Assembly: GCA_009760855.2 (NCBI GenBank)
Contig: WPIO01000042.1
Coordinates: 890,501-950,500 of the forward strand
From: Cristatella mucedo
Lineage: Eukaryota; Bryozoa; Phylactolaemata; Cristatellidae
Length of the DNA: 60,000 nucleotides
Reading direction: 5' to 3'
Shown: in pieces, positions 58,261-60,000 of the stretch
Layout: the number at the start of each line of letters is the position of its first letter
How positions within the stretch are numbered: the stretch's first letter is position 1
The notes under the pieces: model-generated
The model's input: the letters and a program-made list of their open reading frames with translations, nothing else
Told to the model about the DNA's origin: nothing
Database searches by the model: none
Translations under genes and position numbers: made by a program

Positions 58261-60000
58261 TATATTACCATACTGGCCTCCTTTTACAGCACGTTTGCAT
58301 TAGTACACCTGTACACGACATGACATTTAGTGGATAGATACAATCGATGGCATACTACAACATCCTTTTATATTTGGAGATCAGCAATACCACTCTTCTG
58401 TCGACTGTAGCTTAAATAGAGTGGATTGCGGTAGATGTCGTTAATTCGTCGAACGGCCTGCACAGAGGATTGACAAGGGGCTCACGTGATGATAGTCCAA
58501 ACGGTCTGCTCCCCGAGGTGTGTTGCAGGCACAGCCAAGGCATGAGGTCACGTCTTCTTCCAACAGCTGGCTGAGACAGGCGGGCTGCCAGCTGGCTGTC
58601 TCCTGCGAGTATTACCATTGCCTTACGAGCCAATCGCAGATAGCAGGATATGTAAACCATTTGACCGAAGTATTGGCTCGGCAAGACGCTGCACTGTCTG
58701 CACATGAGGTCGGGTGCAGCATAACGTCACGACATTGGCACGACACGTGACGAACGCGCTGAATGCAAGAGGCGTGCTTGGGTGCCGCGGCTCGGCCCTA
58801 CGGCCACGAGCCACCTGGCAAGTAGTCGTAGGCTCTGCCTATCGTAAGTGAGCGCGTGCTGACTGAATAAGAAGGTTTCGAGGCAAAGCGGGACACTTGG
58901 CCTTGACCCTCCGACTGCAGCCTCGAAGCACCTAAACGGTCAGCACGGAGCAACAGCTGGAGCTTTCAATCAGGCGCCCAGCCTCTCGGCCAGGCTAGGC
59001 TGGGCGTGTACCGCAGCTGCTCTATACTGCGGAAAAGTGAGTTTTAATTGCCGACGCGTGCACTGGAGAAAATGTTTTCCCGTGAACGGGCCTAGGTCAA
59101 CTTGGAGAGCTAGCAACACGGTTGGCTCTCGTCACTCTGGCTAGATTCTCGAATCAAGAAGCCACTGCCGGAGAGGTCAGGAAAGGTCCGGAAAGGTCAG
59201 GAAAGGTCAGCGGCTTCCGACGAGAATGCCACCTGGACGCTTTCACTCCTGTTGGAGCTCTTCAGTAGGCAGTGATTCGGCGGTCACAGCCAGCAGCTAG
59301 GTGGAGCATTATGTTAAAATATCACTGCCGGTAGGGGCCGCACCCTACGACCTCTGGCTGCATCTAGTCCGCCACCGTCAAGCCAGAAATGCCAGAAGAC
59401 CGATCCGGTCGATGGAAAGCAGGGCTCAGCGCCCCTTCGCAGCCCGTAAGCCAGGGCTCACTTTTACAGTGCAGCTACTGTTGGCAGCAGCCATGCTGCA
59501 CACATGTCTCTGAGCTGCCGCATCTCGCATTTTTTCGGTCGCTGCTCGTAGAGGTGTGCTGCCTCAGCCAGTCGCCACGAGGTCGTTCTGCAGCAGTTGC
59601 TACCAGGAGGCAACTTCGCTATAAAACCTCTTTGTATATAAGATTAAGTACATAAGTATACATTAACTAATAATATTGGTTATTGTTAAATAATTAAACA
59701 ATGCAGTAAAATATTATTAATTTATTAATCTATTATTATTGATTTTATATATGCCATAACCCTAACTTCGCTATAGAGCCGGCGAAAGTGTGGACGCCTC
59801 AAGACCGGCCGTCTGGCTGTGTTCTGAGGCTACACGTGCCGCCTTCGGCAGCGATCAGTCCTTGGTCGACTGACTCAGGCCGAAACCAGCTGTCAGATAG
59901 CCGGCCAAGGGTGAGTGAGGGGTTTCTGCAGGGTCACCTCTCCTGGCGCTTGGAGCAGGAATGAGATCTCCGAACCATTTTACACCAGCGATGGCAATTG
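58261..60000. other. no supported gene
   Basis: Mostly GC-richer sequence with overlapping short frames and an AT-rich block at 59640-59750. A 10-bp tandem repeat lies at 59174-59211. No domain, exon series or known repeat was recognised. Confidence 0.4.
59174..59211. repeat. 10-bp tandem repeat, unit GGTCAGGAAA
   Basis: Almost four consecutive units with a single substitution. Confidence 0.85.

Overview
The window looks like a piece of an invertebrate animal nuclear genome. Coding sequence is split into short exons with GT-AG (and apparently some GC-AG) introns, the only clear host gene is a metazoan-type intracellular calcium-release channel, and the rest is filled with L2/CR1-like LINEs, tRNA-derived SINEs, DNA-transposon remnants and long AT, GT, GATA and GA microsatellites. 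The species cannot be fixed from sequence alone. A lophotrochozoan or other invertebrate is more likely than a vertebrate, because the channel is strongly divergent.

Left half (977-36367, + strand): the 3' part of an inositol 1,4,5-trisphosphate receptor (IP3R) gene. I reconstructed 21 exons whose phases are mutually compatible and which join into one open frame of 1,270 codons plus a stop. They cover part of the central armadillo/RIH-like regulatory region, the membrane-proximal linker, all six transmembrane segments (S1-S6) with the pore loop, the C2H2 zinc finger of the linker domain, and a C-terminal helical tail. The IP3-binding N-terminal half must lie upstream of the window. The pore loop is unusual: it is about five residues shorter than in IP3R and ryanodine receptors and has HGLIGD where those families have GGG(V/I)GD. 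Up to three of the 20 introns appear to use GC donors. The introns hold LINE and SINE fragments, two transposon-like elements and large microsatellites. The intron between the filter exon and the S6 exon stacks a purine tract, a 10-bp minisatellite, an AT run and a SINE.

Right half (36368-60000): no convincing host gene. It holds a near full-length (endonuclease plus reverse transcriptase) but decayed LINE at 39600-43110 on the minus strand, a second RT-bearing LINE at 46512-47915, many 3' LINE fragments, tRNA-derived SINEs, an 820-bp terminal-inverted-repeat element nested in a LINE tail (52492-53311), a candidate solo LTR (54353-55595), and two strong hairpins (45153-45184 and 57259-57310).

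The repeats relate to each other. One SINE family carries the same 3' tail as the dominant LINE, so it is probably mobilised by that LINE's reverse transcriptase. Nested insertions inside LINE copies define the edges of two other elements. I found no prokaryotic-type system, CRISPR array, rRNA gene or canonical tRNA gene.
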